DNA from: Enterobacter sichuanensis
GTDB lineage: Bacteria; Pseudomonadota; Gammaproteobacteria; Enterobacterales; Enterobacteriaceae
Length of the DNA: 64,000 nucleotides
NCBI RefSeq assembly: GCF_002939185.1
Contig: NZ_POVL01000011.1
Span: forward strand, 33,215 to 97,214
Reading direction: 5' to 3'
Positions 39,463-47,913 of the stretch are shown here, one piece after another (positions within the stretch are counted from its first letter, which is position 1; each line of letters opens with the position of its first letter). The position numbers and the translations under genes were made by a program. The notes under the pieces are model-generated. The model ran no database searches. It was given only the letters and a program-made list of their open reading frames with translations, and was not told the DNA's origin.

Positions 39463-39500
39463 TACTCCTATTGTTTGTCAATCGACAAACAATAGGAGTA
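39463..39500. promoter_or_regulatory. Likely TetR operator: 17-bp perfect inverted repeat
   Basis: TACTCCTATTGTTTGTC, AATC, then its exact reverse complement. It covers a possible -10 (TATTGT, 39469-39474) of the rightward genes, which pairs with a weak -35 (TTGCGG, 39446-39451, 17 bases away), and a perfect leftward -35 (TTGACA on the minus strand, 39476-39481). The right arm includes the AGGAG Shine-Dalgarno of the first gene, whose ATG is five bases further on. Binding by the adjacent TetR protein is inferred. Confidence 0.75.
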
Positions 39501-39504
39501 TACG

Positions 39505-40560
39505 ATGAAAACCCTCAAAGGTCCCTCTCTCCATCTGGCTCAGTTCAGCGATGATGCGGCCCCCTTTAATAATTTGCCCGCGATCGCCCGGTGGGCGGCG
39601 CAAACGGGTTTTAGCGCTCTGCAAATTCCGGCATGGGACCGCCGTCTCTTCGACGTGGCGACGGCGGCAGAAAGCCAGACCTACTGCGACGATCTGACCG
39701 GTATGCTGGCGGAGAATGGTCTGGTGGTAAGTGAACTGACCAGCCATATCTTCGGCCAACTGATGGCGGTACATCCCGCTTACGACAGCTTATGCGACAG
39801 CTTTGCGCCGGTGGAAGTACACGGCAACCCACAAGCCCGCGGCGAATGGGCAAGGCAGCAGCTACTCCTGGCGGTCAAGGCCTCCGCCCGACTTGGCCTC
39901 AGCGATCTGGGTACCTTCTCTGGCTCGCTGGCGTGGCCCTATCTGTTCCCGTTCCCGCAGCGTCCGGAAGGGTTAATTGAAACCGCCTTTGACGAGCTGG
40001 CCAGACGCTGGATGCCGGTGCTCAATGCCTGTGACGAGCAGGGCATAAACCTCTGCTATGAGATCCACCCGAGTGAAGATCTGCATGATGGGATAACGTT
40101 TGAAATGTTTTATCAGCGGGTTAAAGAACATCCCCGCTGCCGGATACTTTTCGACCCCAGCCACATGGTGCTCCAGCAGCTTAACTACCTGGAGTTCATT
40201 GATATCTATAAGGACCTGATCAACATGTTCCACGTCAAAGACGCTGAATTCAATCCGACCGGCCGTCAGGGGATTTATGGTGGCTATCAGTCATGGGTTG
40301 ATCGTGCAGGACGTTTTCGCTCACTGGGTGACGGTCAGGTGGATTTCAGGGCAATTTTCTCAAAGCTGACCCAATACGATTATGCCGGCTGGGCAACCCT
40401 TGAGTGGGAATGCTGTCTGAAAAATCCGCAGGACGGTGCCAGAGAAGGGGCTGCGTTCATCCGCGACCATATTATTCACATCACCGATAAAGTCTTCGAT
40501 GATTTCGCCGGTGCGCCGGTGAACCCTCAACAAATCAACGCATTACTCGGCATTCGCTAA
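39505..40560 (+). CDS. Sugar-phosphate isomerase/epimerase-like TIM-barrel protein
   Basis: A 351-residue xylose-isomerase-like (AP endonuclease 2) TIM barrel, usually metal-dependent and acting on sugars or cyclitols. Candidate metal and catalytic residues fit the family pattern: Glu186 and His188 in CYEIHPSEDLH, Asp217 and His220 in LFDPSHMV, His243 and Asp246 in MFHVKDAEF, and Glu300 in TLEWECC. No signal peptide, so cytoplasmic. It is the first gene of a TetR-controlled cluster, 24 bases before the next. Substrate not deducible. Confidence 0.88.
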   Translation: MKTLKGPSLHLAQFSDDAAPFNNLPAIARWAAQTGFSALQIPAWDRRLFDVATAAESQTYCDDLTGMLAENGLVVSELTSHIFGQLMAVHPAYDSLCDSFAPVEVHGNPQARGEWARQQLLLAVKASARLGLSDLGTFSGSLAWPYLFPFPQRPEGLIETAFDELARRWMPVLNACDEQGINLCYEIHPSEDLHDGITFEMFYQRVKEHPRCRILFDPSHMVLQQLNYLEFIDIYKDLINMFHVKDAEFNPTGRQGIYGGYQSWVDRAGRFRSLGDGQVDFRAIFSKLTQYDYAGWATLEWECCLKNPQDGAREGAAFIRDHIIHITDKVFDDFAGAPVNPQQINALLGIR

Positions 40561-40584
40561 GCCACGACATTACAGGGAGTCCCC

Positions 40585-41481
40585 ATGGAACAACAATACG
40601 GTGAGATCGCGCATGCGGATCTCAGGGCAGAACACGTCTATACGAAAGTGAACGGACAGCGCATCCATTGCGTCGTGGCGGGAGAAGGTCAACCGGTATT
40701 ACTGATACCGGGCTGGCCGCAGACCTGGTATACCTGGCGCTATGTCATGCGCGCGCTGGCAGCGGCAGGTTTTAAGGCTATCGCGGTTGATCCACCAGGC
40801 ATGGGGGAATCAGACAAACCGCGCGACGGCTATGACACCGGACGCGTTGGTGCCACGCTGCATACGATGATGGCGCAACTGGGGCATTCACATTACAGCA
40901 TCGTGGGCCATGATATCGGCATGTGGGTGGGTTATGCCATGGCGAGCGATTTTCCACAGGCGATAAAACGGCTTGTGCTGACAGAAGCGGTTATCCCCGG
41001 ACTGGCGCCGCCACCGCCGATTTTTGTCGCACCGGAAGAGAATATCTTTCTCTGGCACTTCATGTTCAATCAGCTGGCGGATTTACCCGAAACCCTGACC
41101 AGCGGGCGCGAATCACAATATCTCAGCTATATTTTTGACCGCTGGTCGCATCGTCGTGAACGGGTCGCTGCAGAGGTGTATATCACCGCCTATTCGACGC
41201 CCGGCGGGCTGCGCGCGGGTTTCGACTATTATCGCGCTATCCCGGAGACCATCCGGCAGAACCAGCGTCGCGCGCAAACGCCTTTAACCATGCCGGTGTT
41301 AACGGTGGGGGCCGAACATGCCACGCGCGATGCACCGCTGATAACCCTGCAGGGCAATGCCCGTGATCTGCGTGGTGAGACGGTGGCCGATTGCGGGCAT
41401 TTTATTACCGAAGAGTGTCACGAGGGGTTTATTGGGCTGATCGTGCCATTCCTCTCAGAGGATGCACATTATGCCGCTTGA
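40585..41481 (+). CDS. Alpha/beta hydrolase, epoxide hydrolase/dehalogenase-like
   Basis: A 298-residue alpha/beta hydrolase whose nucleophile is an aspartate: Asp110 in IVGHDIGMWVGY, as in epoxide hydrolases and haloacetate or haloalkane dehalogenases, not a serine. The oxyanion segment LIPGWPQTWYTW precedes it and the catalytic His is in VADCGHFITEEC. A cap domain with aromatic residues lies between (FVAPEENIFLWHFMFNQ). GGGAG precedes the ATG. It ends inside the start of the following esterase gene, implying coupling. Confidence 0.88.
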   Translation: MEQQYGEIAHADLRAEHVYTKVNGQRIHCVVAGEGQPVLLIPGWPQTWYTWRYVMRALAAAGFKAIAVDPPGMGESDKPRDGYDTGRVGATLHTMMAQLGHSHYSIVGHDIGMWVGYAMASDFPQAIKRLVLTEAVIPGLAPPPPIFVAPEENIFLWHFMFNQLADLPETLTSGRESQYLSYIFDRWSHRRERVAAEVYITAYSTPGGLRAGFDYYRAIPETIRQNQRRAQTPLTMPVLTVGAEHATRDAPLITLQGNARDLRGETVADCGHFITEECHEGFIGLIVPFLSEDAHYAA

Positions 41482-42373
41482 TAAACATATAGCTGATTTT
41501 CTGGCTGCGTCATCGGGCGCGCCGCAGCCGGCGTCATTAGCCGAACTGCGTGTCGCCACCGACGTGGATTTGCTGCAGCTACAGGGCGAGGAGGAAACGG
41601 GTGGCGCCATTCAACATCACGTTGTGATTGCCGATGATGGCTACGAGATTGAACTTCGCGTCTATACCCCTGCCGCCTCGAAGGCAGAAATCGCGCAGCC
41701 TGCAATGCTGTTTGCTCATGGCGGCGGATGGTGCCTGGGGTCGTTGTCGCTGTACGATCGACCCTGTCAGGCATTGGCGAATGCTACTGGCCGGAAAATA
41801 CTCTCCGTGGATTACCGTCTGGCGCCGGAGTTCCCCTTCCCGAGGCCGTTAGAAGACGTTTATCAGGCATTGTGCTGGGCCAGTGAACAGGCTGCGCTTC
41901 TGGGTATTGATGCCACTCGTCTGGCGGTGGGCGGCGACAGTGCAGGCGGAAACCTCGCTGCAGCGACAACGCTGCTGGCCCGGGATCGCGGCGGACCTCA
42001 TATAGAGCATCAGTTGCTGCTCTACCCGGCGTTAAGTCGCGATATGTCGACCGAAAGCTATTGTGAATTTGCTGAAGGCTATTTTTTAACGCGTGATGCG
42101 ATGGCGTTTTGCTGGGAAAACTATCTGGGAGACCGTCGTCATCCTTATGCCGAGCCGCTGCGTATGGCCTCGCTGAGGGGGGTACCGCCAGCAACCATCC
42201 TGAGTTGTGAGTATGATCCCCTGCGCGATGAGGCTGAAGCGTATGCGCGGCGGCTTGAGGAGGCGGGGGTGCCAGTACGCTGTGAACGGCTGCCGGGCAT
42301 GGTGCATGCCTGTATTCATATGTCAGGGCTAACGCCTGCCGCGCGTCGGTTGTTTGAACGGGCTTGTATATAG
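41471..42373 (+). CDS. Alpha/beta hydrolase, hormone-sensitive-lipase family esterase
   Basis: A 300-residue HSL-type esterase or lipase. HGGGW (residues 83-87) is the oxyanion motif and GDSAGG (155-160) holds nucleophile Ser157; Asp in SCEYDPLRDEAEAYA and His in GMVHACIH complete the triad. The ATG used (MPLDKHIADF) has AGAGG about nine bases upstream; another ATG nine bases earlier is possible but poorly spaced. It overlaps the previous hydrolase by 11 bases, so the three genes form one operon. Confidence 0.88.
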   Translation: MPLDKHIADFLAASSGAPQPASLAELRVATDVDLLQLQGEEETGGAIQHHVVIADDGYEIELRVYTPAASKAEIAQPAMLFAHGGGWCLGSLSLYDRPCQALANATGRKILSVDYRLAPEFPFPRPLEDVYQALCWASEQAALLGIDATRLAVGGDSAGGNLAAATTLLARDRGGPHIEHQLLLYPALSRDMSTESYCEFAEGYFLTRDAMAFCWENYLGDRRHPYAEPLRMASLRGVPPATILSCEYDPLRDEAEAYARRLEEAGVPVRCERLPGMVHACIHMSGLTPAARRLFERACI

Positions 42374-42419
42374 TTCAGGGTGGGGCTTCGTTTTCCAAAC
42401 GTGGCGCTTGATTTGCTGA

Positions 42420-42743
42420 CTATCGAGCCTTCCGGGTAAGAGTCCTCTGCAGGCGGAATGCTTTCCAGCCCAGAGCGGGTGGAAAGGTCACCCAGGCAAT
42501 GATCAGGATAATGAGGGAACTCATGCTCCCGGAAAGAATGTGTGTCCGGCTACCCGCGATGAGGGTGACCAGCATAACCAGAACCAGCGCGACCGTGAGC
42601 CATACCGAAACCTGGAAGCGCCGTGAGAGCGCATCGATGAGATGCTGCAGGGTGCCTCCAGCTGCTGAGAGTCGGGCCTGTAAATTGTCTACTTCGCTTT
42701 GGCTGAAATCTGCCTCAAGCAAGTCTTTCTCACTGATAGCCAT
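42420..42743 (-). CDS. Small two-TM membrane protein, unknown
   Basis: A 107-residue protein starting MAISEKDLLEADFSQSEVDN after a GGGAGGA Shine-Dalgarno (a longer open frame to 42836 is not preferred). A helical, probably coiled-coil N-terminus (QARLSAAGGTLQHLIDALSR) is followed by two hydrophobic spans (VSVWLTVALVLVMLVTLIAG and MSSLIILIIAWVTFPPALG). Family not recognised. It is convergent with the esterase gene. Confidence 0.65.
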   Translation of the reverse strand: MAISEKDLLEADFSQSEVDNLQARLSAAGGTLQHLIDALSRRFQVSVWLTVALVLVMLVTLIAGSRTHILSGSMSSLIILIIAWVTFPPALGWKAFRLQRTLTRKAR

Positions 42744-42868
42744 CACGTCCTCCCTAATCAGGCGAAAGTATACTGTATTAAAACAATAATGAGAGAAGAC
42801 AAAAAACCCAGCGTAATAGCTGGGTTTCTTCATCATGCCGGTTCGAAAAGGGAGAATTACGGCGTTTA

Positions 42869-43201
42869 TCAGTGCGTCGCTTCACCGATCAGCGCGCCGG
42901 AACCGGCGCCGACAGCTGCGCCTTTCAGCACGCTATTGCCCGTCACGGCAGCTGCGCCAGCACCCACAACAGCACCAACGGCACCGCCTTTACGTGCGGC
43001 TTTGCCTTTGTCGCCGTTTTTGAACATGGCACCGGTGCCTGCGCCCACCACGGCACCGCCAACGGTTGATTTCAGATCTTTACCCGTGGCCGCGCCAATT
43101 GCCGCGCCTGCTACCGCGCCAGCGGCGGTCTTGTCGATAGCCATTCCCGAGGCGGAAAAAATGAGGGCGCTGATAACCAGCGTTGTTTTAATCAGTTTCA
43201 T
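42869..43201 (-). CDS. Glycine-zipper envelope protein (YMGG-like)
   Basis: A 110-residue protein with a signal peptide (MKLIKTTLVISALIFSASGMA) and repeated glycine-zipper segments: AAGAVAGAAIGAATG, VGGAVVGAGTGAM, KGGAVGAVVGAGAAA and LKGAAVGAGSGALIGE. Such zippers form tightly packed membrane-inserted helices, as in osmotically inducible lipoproteins and SlyB-like proteins; here there is no lipobox. Probably periplasmic or outer-membrane associated. Function unknown. Confidence 0.8.
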   Translation of the reverse strand: MKLIKTTLVISALIFSASGMAIDKTAAGAVAGAAIGAATGKDLKSTVGGAVVGAGTGAMFKNGDKGKAARKGGAVGAVVGAGAAAVTGNSVLKGAAVGAGSGALIGEATH

Positions 43202-43336
43202 AACAGATCCTTTGTGACTGCTGTCGGTTGATACGTCATTTCTCGCCGTCTGGCGGAAGAAACACGCCCGGATAGTGCCAGCAATACCGGCCCAACCTTT
43301 AGGCTAATCATGCCCTGAACAGGGATCTGTTCTGCC

Positions 43337-43358
43337 GGGCGGTAAACCGCCCGGCCAG
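43337..43358 (-). terminator. Hairpin downstream of yghU
   Basis: GCCGGGCGG/CCGCCCGGC with a TAAA loop three bases after the yghU stop, without a T run on the minus strand. Probably a transcript-end structure or weak terminator. Confidence 0.5.
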
Positions 43359-43361
43359 TCG

Positions 43362-44228
43362 TCATGCCTGTCGCTTATCTTCGGTATTCGTATCAAAGTC
43401 ACTCGCCGCGTGACGTTCGTGGAGCTGCTCGTTCAGCTCGCCGCTGGTGCGGTTGACAATCCGTCCACGCTTCACGGCATGGCGGTTTGCCACGTCTTTC
43501 GCCCAGCGCTGGACGTTGGTGTACTTCTCTGCGTCCAGGAACTCGGCGGCGTTATAGACGCTACCCAGCGCCACGCAGCCGAACCATGGCCAGATCGCCA
43601 TATCCGCAATGGTGTACTCCTCACCCGCGACGTAACGACCGCGCGCCAGCTGTTTATCCAGCACGTCGAACAGGCGTTTGGCTTCCATCGTGAAGCGGTC
43701 GATCGCGTACTCAATCTTCACTGGCGCATAGTTGTAGAAGTGGCCAAAACCACCGCCGAGGAACGGCGCCGCGCCCTGAAGCCAGAACAGCCAGTTCAGC
43801 GTCTCGGTGCGTCCAGCCGGATCTTTTGGCAGGAAGTGACCAAATTTCTCTGCCAGATAGAGCAGGATATGGCCGGATTCAAATACGCGCGTTGGCGGGT
43901 TCGTGGAGTGGTCACGCAGCGCCGGTATTTTCGAGTTCGGGTTCACTTCAACGAAGCCGCTGGAGAACTGATCGCCCTCGCCGATGCGGATCAACCACGC
44001 GTCGTACTCCGCGCCCGTCACGCCCAGCGCCAGCAGCTCTTCGAGCATGATGGTGACTTTCTGGCCGTTAGGTGTCCCCAGTGAGTAGAGCTGCAGCGGG
44101 TGAGAGCCGACAGGCAGATCTTTCTCATGCGTTGCGCCGGAAATGGGACGGTTGATATTGGCGAATGCGCCGCCGTTGTTCTTTTTCCATTCCCACACTT
44201 TGGGTGGCTGATAGGTGTTGTCTGACAT
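43362..44228 (-). CDS. yghU: Glutathione-dependent disulfide-bond oxidoreductase YghU
   Basis: Nu-class GST-like protein of 288 residues; E. coli YghU binds two glutathiones per site and has disulfide reductase activity. The thioredoxin domain (HPLQLYSLGTPNGQKVTIMLEE split around residue 55) and NPNSKIPALRDH with the conserved cis-Pro are followed by the helical domain GEEYTIADMAIWPWFG. Near-identical to E. coli over long stretches. Separated from gss by a peptide transporter not present in E. coli K-12 here. Confidence 0.96.
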   Translation of the reverse strand: MSDNTYQPPKVWEWKKNNGGAFANINRPISGATHEKDLPVGSHPLQLYSLGTPNGQKVTIMLEELLALGVTGAEYDAWLIRIGEGDQFSSGFVEVNPNSKIPALRDHSTNPPTRVFESGHILLYLAEKFGHFLPKDPAGRTETLNWLFWLQGAAPFLGGGFGHFYNYAPVKIEYAIDRFTMEAKRLFDVLDKQLARGRYVAGEEYTIADMAIWPWFGCVALGSVYNAAEFLDAEKYTNVQRWAKDVANRHAVKRGRIVNRTSGELNEQLHERHAASDFDTNTEDKRQA

Positions 44229-44473
44229 GTTGGCCTGCCTTTTTTGTGATGTGTTGAGGCAGTGTAGCAGGAGATTTGTGAAGCGTTTAACGAACTGAGC
44301 GTAATCGATCTGCCGCTATTCCTTCCGGCGCTTATATATAACAAATCCGGCATAAGCTTAATCGAAAATCGCATTTTCATAATTAATGCGTAAACAGATA
44401 AAGCTGCATATGATGCTTCAACATAAATAAAAGATGCAGTCATAAACACTTTATAAGGCAAGGAGTTAGTGAG

Positions 44474-46063
44474 ATGCGTAAGCTTCTGTTATCGGCCGTG
44501 GTCGTTTCGCTCGCGTTAGGCCTGGCGGGCTGTGATGATGCGAAAAATAAAGAGACAAATACGTCCCCCGCGGCAAAAAACGATGCGCCAAAAGAGGGCG
44601 GTTCGCTTATTATCGGCATAACCTCCGGCGACCCGCTAGCCGTTAATCCGCTCTATGCCAGTGACCGCACAACGTTAACCATCATGCAGGCGCTGTATGC
44701 TCCGCTGTACAGCTTTAATAACGGCAAAATTGAGTGGGGCCTGGCGGAAAGCCTGACGCCTTCTGCCGATAACCTGAGCTACACCCTCACGTTAAAACCC
44801 AACCTGAAATGGCAGGACGGGCAGCCGCTGACGGCGGACGACGTGGTCTTTACGTTCAATAAGCTGCTGGATGCCAAACAGCACAGCTTCTTCCGCAGCA
44901 TGTTCACCTACGGCGATAAGCCGGTGCAGGTAAGCAAGGTTGACGACCGCACCGTTAAATTCACCTTACCGCAGGTCAGCGCGGCTTTTACCGGCACCCT
45001 GGTGCAGATCTACCCGATCCCGCAGCACGTGTTCGCCGGTGAAGACGATCTGGAAAAGAGCAGCAAAAACGATGCGCCGGTGGGTTCTGGCCCGTTCAAA
45101 TTCAAAGAGTACCGCGCCGGACAGTATTACGCCCTGACCCGTTTTGACGATTACTGGAACGGCAAAGCGAAGCTTGATTCCGTGACTTACCGTTTCGCCA
45201 AAGACAGCAATGCCGCGAATCTTGCCCTGCAAAACGGTGAAATCAACCTCAAGATGGTGGACCCGCAGGATGTGAACCGCCTGAAAAATACCGGTAAGTT
45301 TGACTTCGTGGTCTATCCGGAAGGGCGTCTGGCCTACATGACCTTCAACCAGAACGTGCCGGTGATGAAGAGCAAGGCGCTGCGTCAGGCCATTGCTTAC
45401 GCCATCAACAAAGATGAGCTGACCCAGACCGCGTTTACCTCGCTGGACTACGCCAAACCGGCGACCTCGTTCCTGACGCCAGATACGCTTTACAAGACGG
45501 ACGATGTTGAACAGTACAAATTCGATCTGCAAAAAGCCAAAGGCCTGCTGAAGACATCCGGCGCGCCGGACAACCTCAGGCTGCGCCTGGCGTATGTGAA
45601 CACCAACAAAACCCAGGAGAGTATGGCGCTCTACATTCAGCAGGCGCTGAAGGGCATTGGGGTGAACGTGGAGCTGATGCCGCTGGACTCCAACGCCATG
45701 TCTCAGCGCAGTCTCGACATGAACAACACCGCCTGGGAGCTGAACCTGGGCGGCTACATCATGGGCTCAGAGCCGGACGGTTACAAATCACTGTTCATGA
45801 GCAACGAGGCCTATAACTACGCGCATTATAAAAACCCGCAGTTCGATGCCCTGTGGGATAAAGGCGCCGTGGAAACCGACGCCACGAAACGGGCTGATAT
45901 CTACAAGCAAATTCAGCAGACCGTGGCAAACGACATGACCTACTACCCGATTGCCTATACCAATGCGACCGTCGCGGTGGACAAGCGTTTCGGCGGCACC
46001 CAGGAAGCAGAGCCGAAGCCGGTCTACCTGTTCCAGGATCTGTCAAAAATCTATCAGAAATAA
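44474..46063 (+). CDS. Lipid-anchored peptide-type ABC transporter binding protein
   Basis: Extracytoplasmic solute-binding protein family 5 (DppA/OppA/GsiB type), 529 residues. The signal ends in a lipobox LAGC with Cys20, followed by Asp-Asp; Asp at +2 is the classic Lol-avoidance signal, so it should stay in the inner membrane. Family features: NLKWQDGQPLTADDVVFTFN, VGSGPFKFKEYRAGQY, RQAIAYAINKDEL. Most Gram-negative family members are soluble, so the anchor is unusual. It heads a five-gene operon. Ligand unknown. Confidence 0.88.
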   Translation: MRKLLLSAVVVSLALGLAGCDDAKNKETNTSPAAKNDAPKEGGSLIIGITSGDPLAVNPLYASDRTTLTIMQALYAPLYSFNNGKIEWGLAESLTPSADNLSYTLTLKPNLKWQDGQPLTADDVVFTFNKLLDAKQHSFFRSMFTYGDKPVQVSKVDDRTVKFTLPQVSAAFTGTLVQIYPIPQHVFAGEDDLEKSSKNDAPVGSGPFKFKEYRAGQYYALTRFDDYWNGKAKLDSVTYRFAKDSNAANLALQNGEINLKMVDPQDVNRLKNTGKFDFVVYPEGRLAYMTFNQNVPVMKSKALRQAIAYAINKDELTQTAFTSLDYAKPATSFLTPDTLYKTDDVEQYKFDLQKAKGLLKTSGAPDNLRLRLAYVNTNKTQESMALYIQQALKGIGVNVELMPLDSNAMSQRSLDMNNTAWELNLGGYIMGSEPDGYKSLFMSNEAYNYAHYKNPQFDALWDKGAVETDATKRADIYKQIQQTVANDMTYYPIAYTNATVAVDKRFGGTQEAEPKPVYLFQDLSKIYQK

Positions 46064-46070
46064 GTCACTG

Positions 46071-46090
46071 CCCCGGCCGTCAGGCCGGGG
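46071..46090 (+). terminator. Intercistronic hairpin after the binding-protein gene
   Basis: CCCCGGCC, GTCA, GGCCGGGG: a perfect 8-bp stem without a T run, between binding-protein and permease genes. Likely a 3' stabiliser or partial attenuator giving more binding protein than permease. Confidence 0.6.
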
Positions 46091-46108
46091 TCTGAGTAAG
46101 GGCATGTC

Positions 46109-47062
46109 GTGAACACACTTCTCACGCGTCGGCTGCTGCAACTGTTCCCGATGCTGTTCTTTATTTCACTGGTGGCATTTTTGCTGGTCAAACTCGCCCC
46201 CGGCGATCCGGTAGCGGCGTACATCACGCCGCGTATGGCTCCGGAAGATATCGAACGTATTCGCCAGAGCCTGGGGCTGGATAAGCCCCTGGTCACGCAG
46301 TACGTTCTGTGGCTGAAAAACGTCCTGCGGGGCGATCTCGGCTATTCGCTGATCTACCACCGCCCGGTGCTGGAGATGATCGGCGAACGCATTCCGGCCA
46401 CGCTGGGGCTGATGGGGGCGTCGCTGCTGCTGGCGATCGTGCTGGCTATTCCGCTCGGCCTGCTGGCGGGGGCATTTAAGCACCGCTGGCTGGATCACGT
46501 ACTGAACCTGTTCGCCTATATCGGCATCTCGGTGCCGATTTTCTGGTTCGGCATTTTGCTTATCACCGTCTTTGCCGTGCAGCTTAACTGGTTCCCCAGC
46601 ATGGGGATGCGCACCATCGGCATGGAAGACAGAGTGCTGGATGTCTTGCGTCACGGCGTGCTGCCGTGCATTGCGCTGACGTTCTACAATCTCTCCAGCT
46701 ACGTGCGCTACATCCGCTCCAACACCATCTCGCAACTCTCCGCCGACTACGTACAGACCCAGCTGGCCTACGGCGCGACGCGCGCCAGTATTCTGTTCCG
46801 CCATGTGCTGAAAAACGTGCTGCTGCCGGTAATTACCCTGTTCGGCCTGTCGTTCGGGGAGCTGATTGTAGGGGCCTATGTGACGGAGAGCGTCTTTTCC
46901 TGGCCGGGGATGGGGCTGCTCGGGATCCAGTCGATCGCCTCGCTGGACTACCCGCTGATCATGGCGATCATCATGCTTTCGTCGATGATGCTGATCGTCG
47001 GCAACCTGATCGCCGATCTGCTTTATCGCTTCGCCGATCCCCGCATTCGTACGCTGAGGTAA
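46109..47062 (+). CDS. Peptide ABC transporter permease (DppB/OppB-like)
   Basis: A 317-residue inner-membrane permease starting with the family N-terminus (MNTLLTRRLLQLFPMLFFI) and TM1. LAPGDPVAAYITPRM and ERIRQSLGLDKPLVTQY are typical of DppB/GsiC. The EAA-type coupling loop near YVQTQLAYGATRASILFRHVLKN contacts the ATPases. About six TM helices are visible. GTG start. Cotranscribed with the second permease six bases downstream. Confidence 0.9.
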   Translation: MNTLLTRRLLQLFPMLFFISLVAFLLVKLAPGDPVAAYITPRMAPEDIERIRQSLGLDKPLVTQYVLWLKNVLRGDLGYSLIYHRPVLEMIGERIPATLGLMGASLLLAIVLAIPLGLLAGAFKHRWLDHVLNLFAYIGISVPIFWFGILLITVFAVQLNWFPSMGMRTIGMEDRVLDVLRHGVLPCIALTFYNLSSYVRYIRSNTISQLSADYVQTQLAYGATRASILFRHVLKNVLLPVITLFGLSFGELIVGAYVTESVFSWPGMGLLGIQSIASLDYPLIMAIIMLSSMMLIVGNLIADLLYRFADPRIRTLR

Positions 47063-47067
47063 CCCGG

Positions 47068-47913
47068 ATGAGCAGACGCTGGCAGCAGGTTCGTCACCAG
47101 CTGCGCCGCAACCGTCCGGCGCAGTTCTCTCTGTTTGTGCTTTTTATTTTCGTTGTCGCCGCGCTTTGCGCCGGCTTAAGTCCGTACGATCCGGATCGGA
47201 TGGCGCTCGGCGCACGCACGCTACCGCCGGATGCCGCGCACTGGTTCGGTACCGATGAATACGGACGCGATTACTTCACCCGTGCGCTGTATGGCGGCCA
47301 GATCTCGTTAATGGTCGGTTTTCTCGCCATGCTCTTCTCCACGCTTATCGGCACGGTGGTGGGAACGGTGAGCGGCTATTTTGGCGGCTGGCTGGATAAC
47401 CTGATGATGCGCGCCGTGGATATCCTGATGGCCATTCCGGCCTTCTTCCTGCTGCTGGTGGTGAATGCTTACCTCAAACCGGGCGTGGATAACATCATCC
47501 TGATCATCAGCCTGCTGACGTGGATGAACATGTCGCGGCTGGTGCGTGCCGAAACGCTGTCGGTGAAAGAGCGCGAGTATGTGCTCTATGCCCGCGCGTC
47601 GGGAGAACATCCGCTGCGCATTATCGTGCGCCACATTATTCCCGGTGTGCTGCCGACCATTATCGTGGCCGCCACGCTCAATATCGCCTCGGCGATTTTG
47701 ATGGAATCAACGCTCAGCTTCTTAGGGCTGGGCGTGCAGGCCCCTGCGGCGTCGTGGGGAAGTATGCTGAACAACGCGCAGTCTTATATTGGCGAAGCGT
47801 CGTGGCTGGCAATGTTCCCCGGTATTTTGATCCTGCTGACGGTGTTCAGCTTTAACGTGCTGGGCGATGTGTTCCGTACCGCCTTTGAGCCGGGAGCCAG
47901 TCGCGATGAGTAG
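47068..47913 (+). CDS. Peptide ABC transporter permease (DppC/OppC-like)
   Basis: A 281-residue permease partner. It begins MSRRWQQVRHQLRRNRPAQF, followed by TM1 and the family motif HWFGTDEYGRDYFTRALYG. The EAA loop is REYVLYARASGEHPLRIIVRHIIPG. I chose the ATG six bases after the first permease; the longer open frame inside the upstream gene is a shadow. Its end overlaps the first ATPase gene by eight bases. Confidence 0.9.
   Translation: MSRRWQQVRHQLRRNRPAQFSLFVLFIFVVAALCAGLSPYDPDRMALGARTLPPDAAHWFGTDEYGRDYFTRALYGGQISLMVGFLAMLFSTLIGTVVGTVSGYFGGWLDNLMMRAVDILMAIPAFFLLLVVNAYLKPGVDNIILIISLLTWMNMSRLVRAETLSVKEREYVLYARASGEHPLRIIVRHIIPGVLPTIIVAATLNIASAILMESTLSFLGLGVQAPAASWGSMLNNAQSYIGEASWLAMFPGILILLTVFSFNVLGDVFRTAFEPGASRDE

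Noticed and set aside
42699..43217. 172-codon plus-strand frame with PAPTTAPT-type repeats
   Set aside because: Antisense of the glycine-zipper gene; Ala/Pro/Thr repeats come from complementing Gly/Ala codons.
46666..47067. N-terminal extension of the DppC-like permease into the first permease gene
   Set aside because: The extension is not membrane-protein-like, and an ATG six bases after the first permease gives the normal family length.
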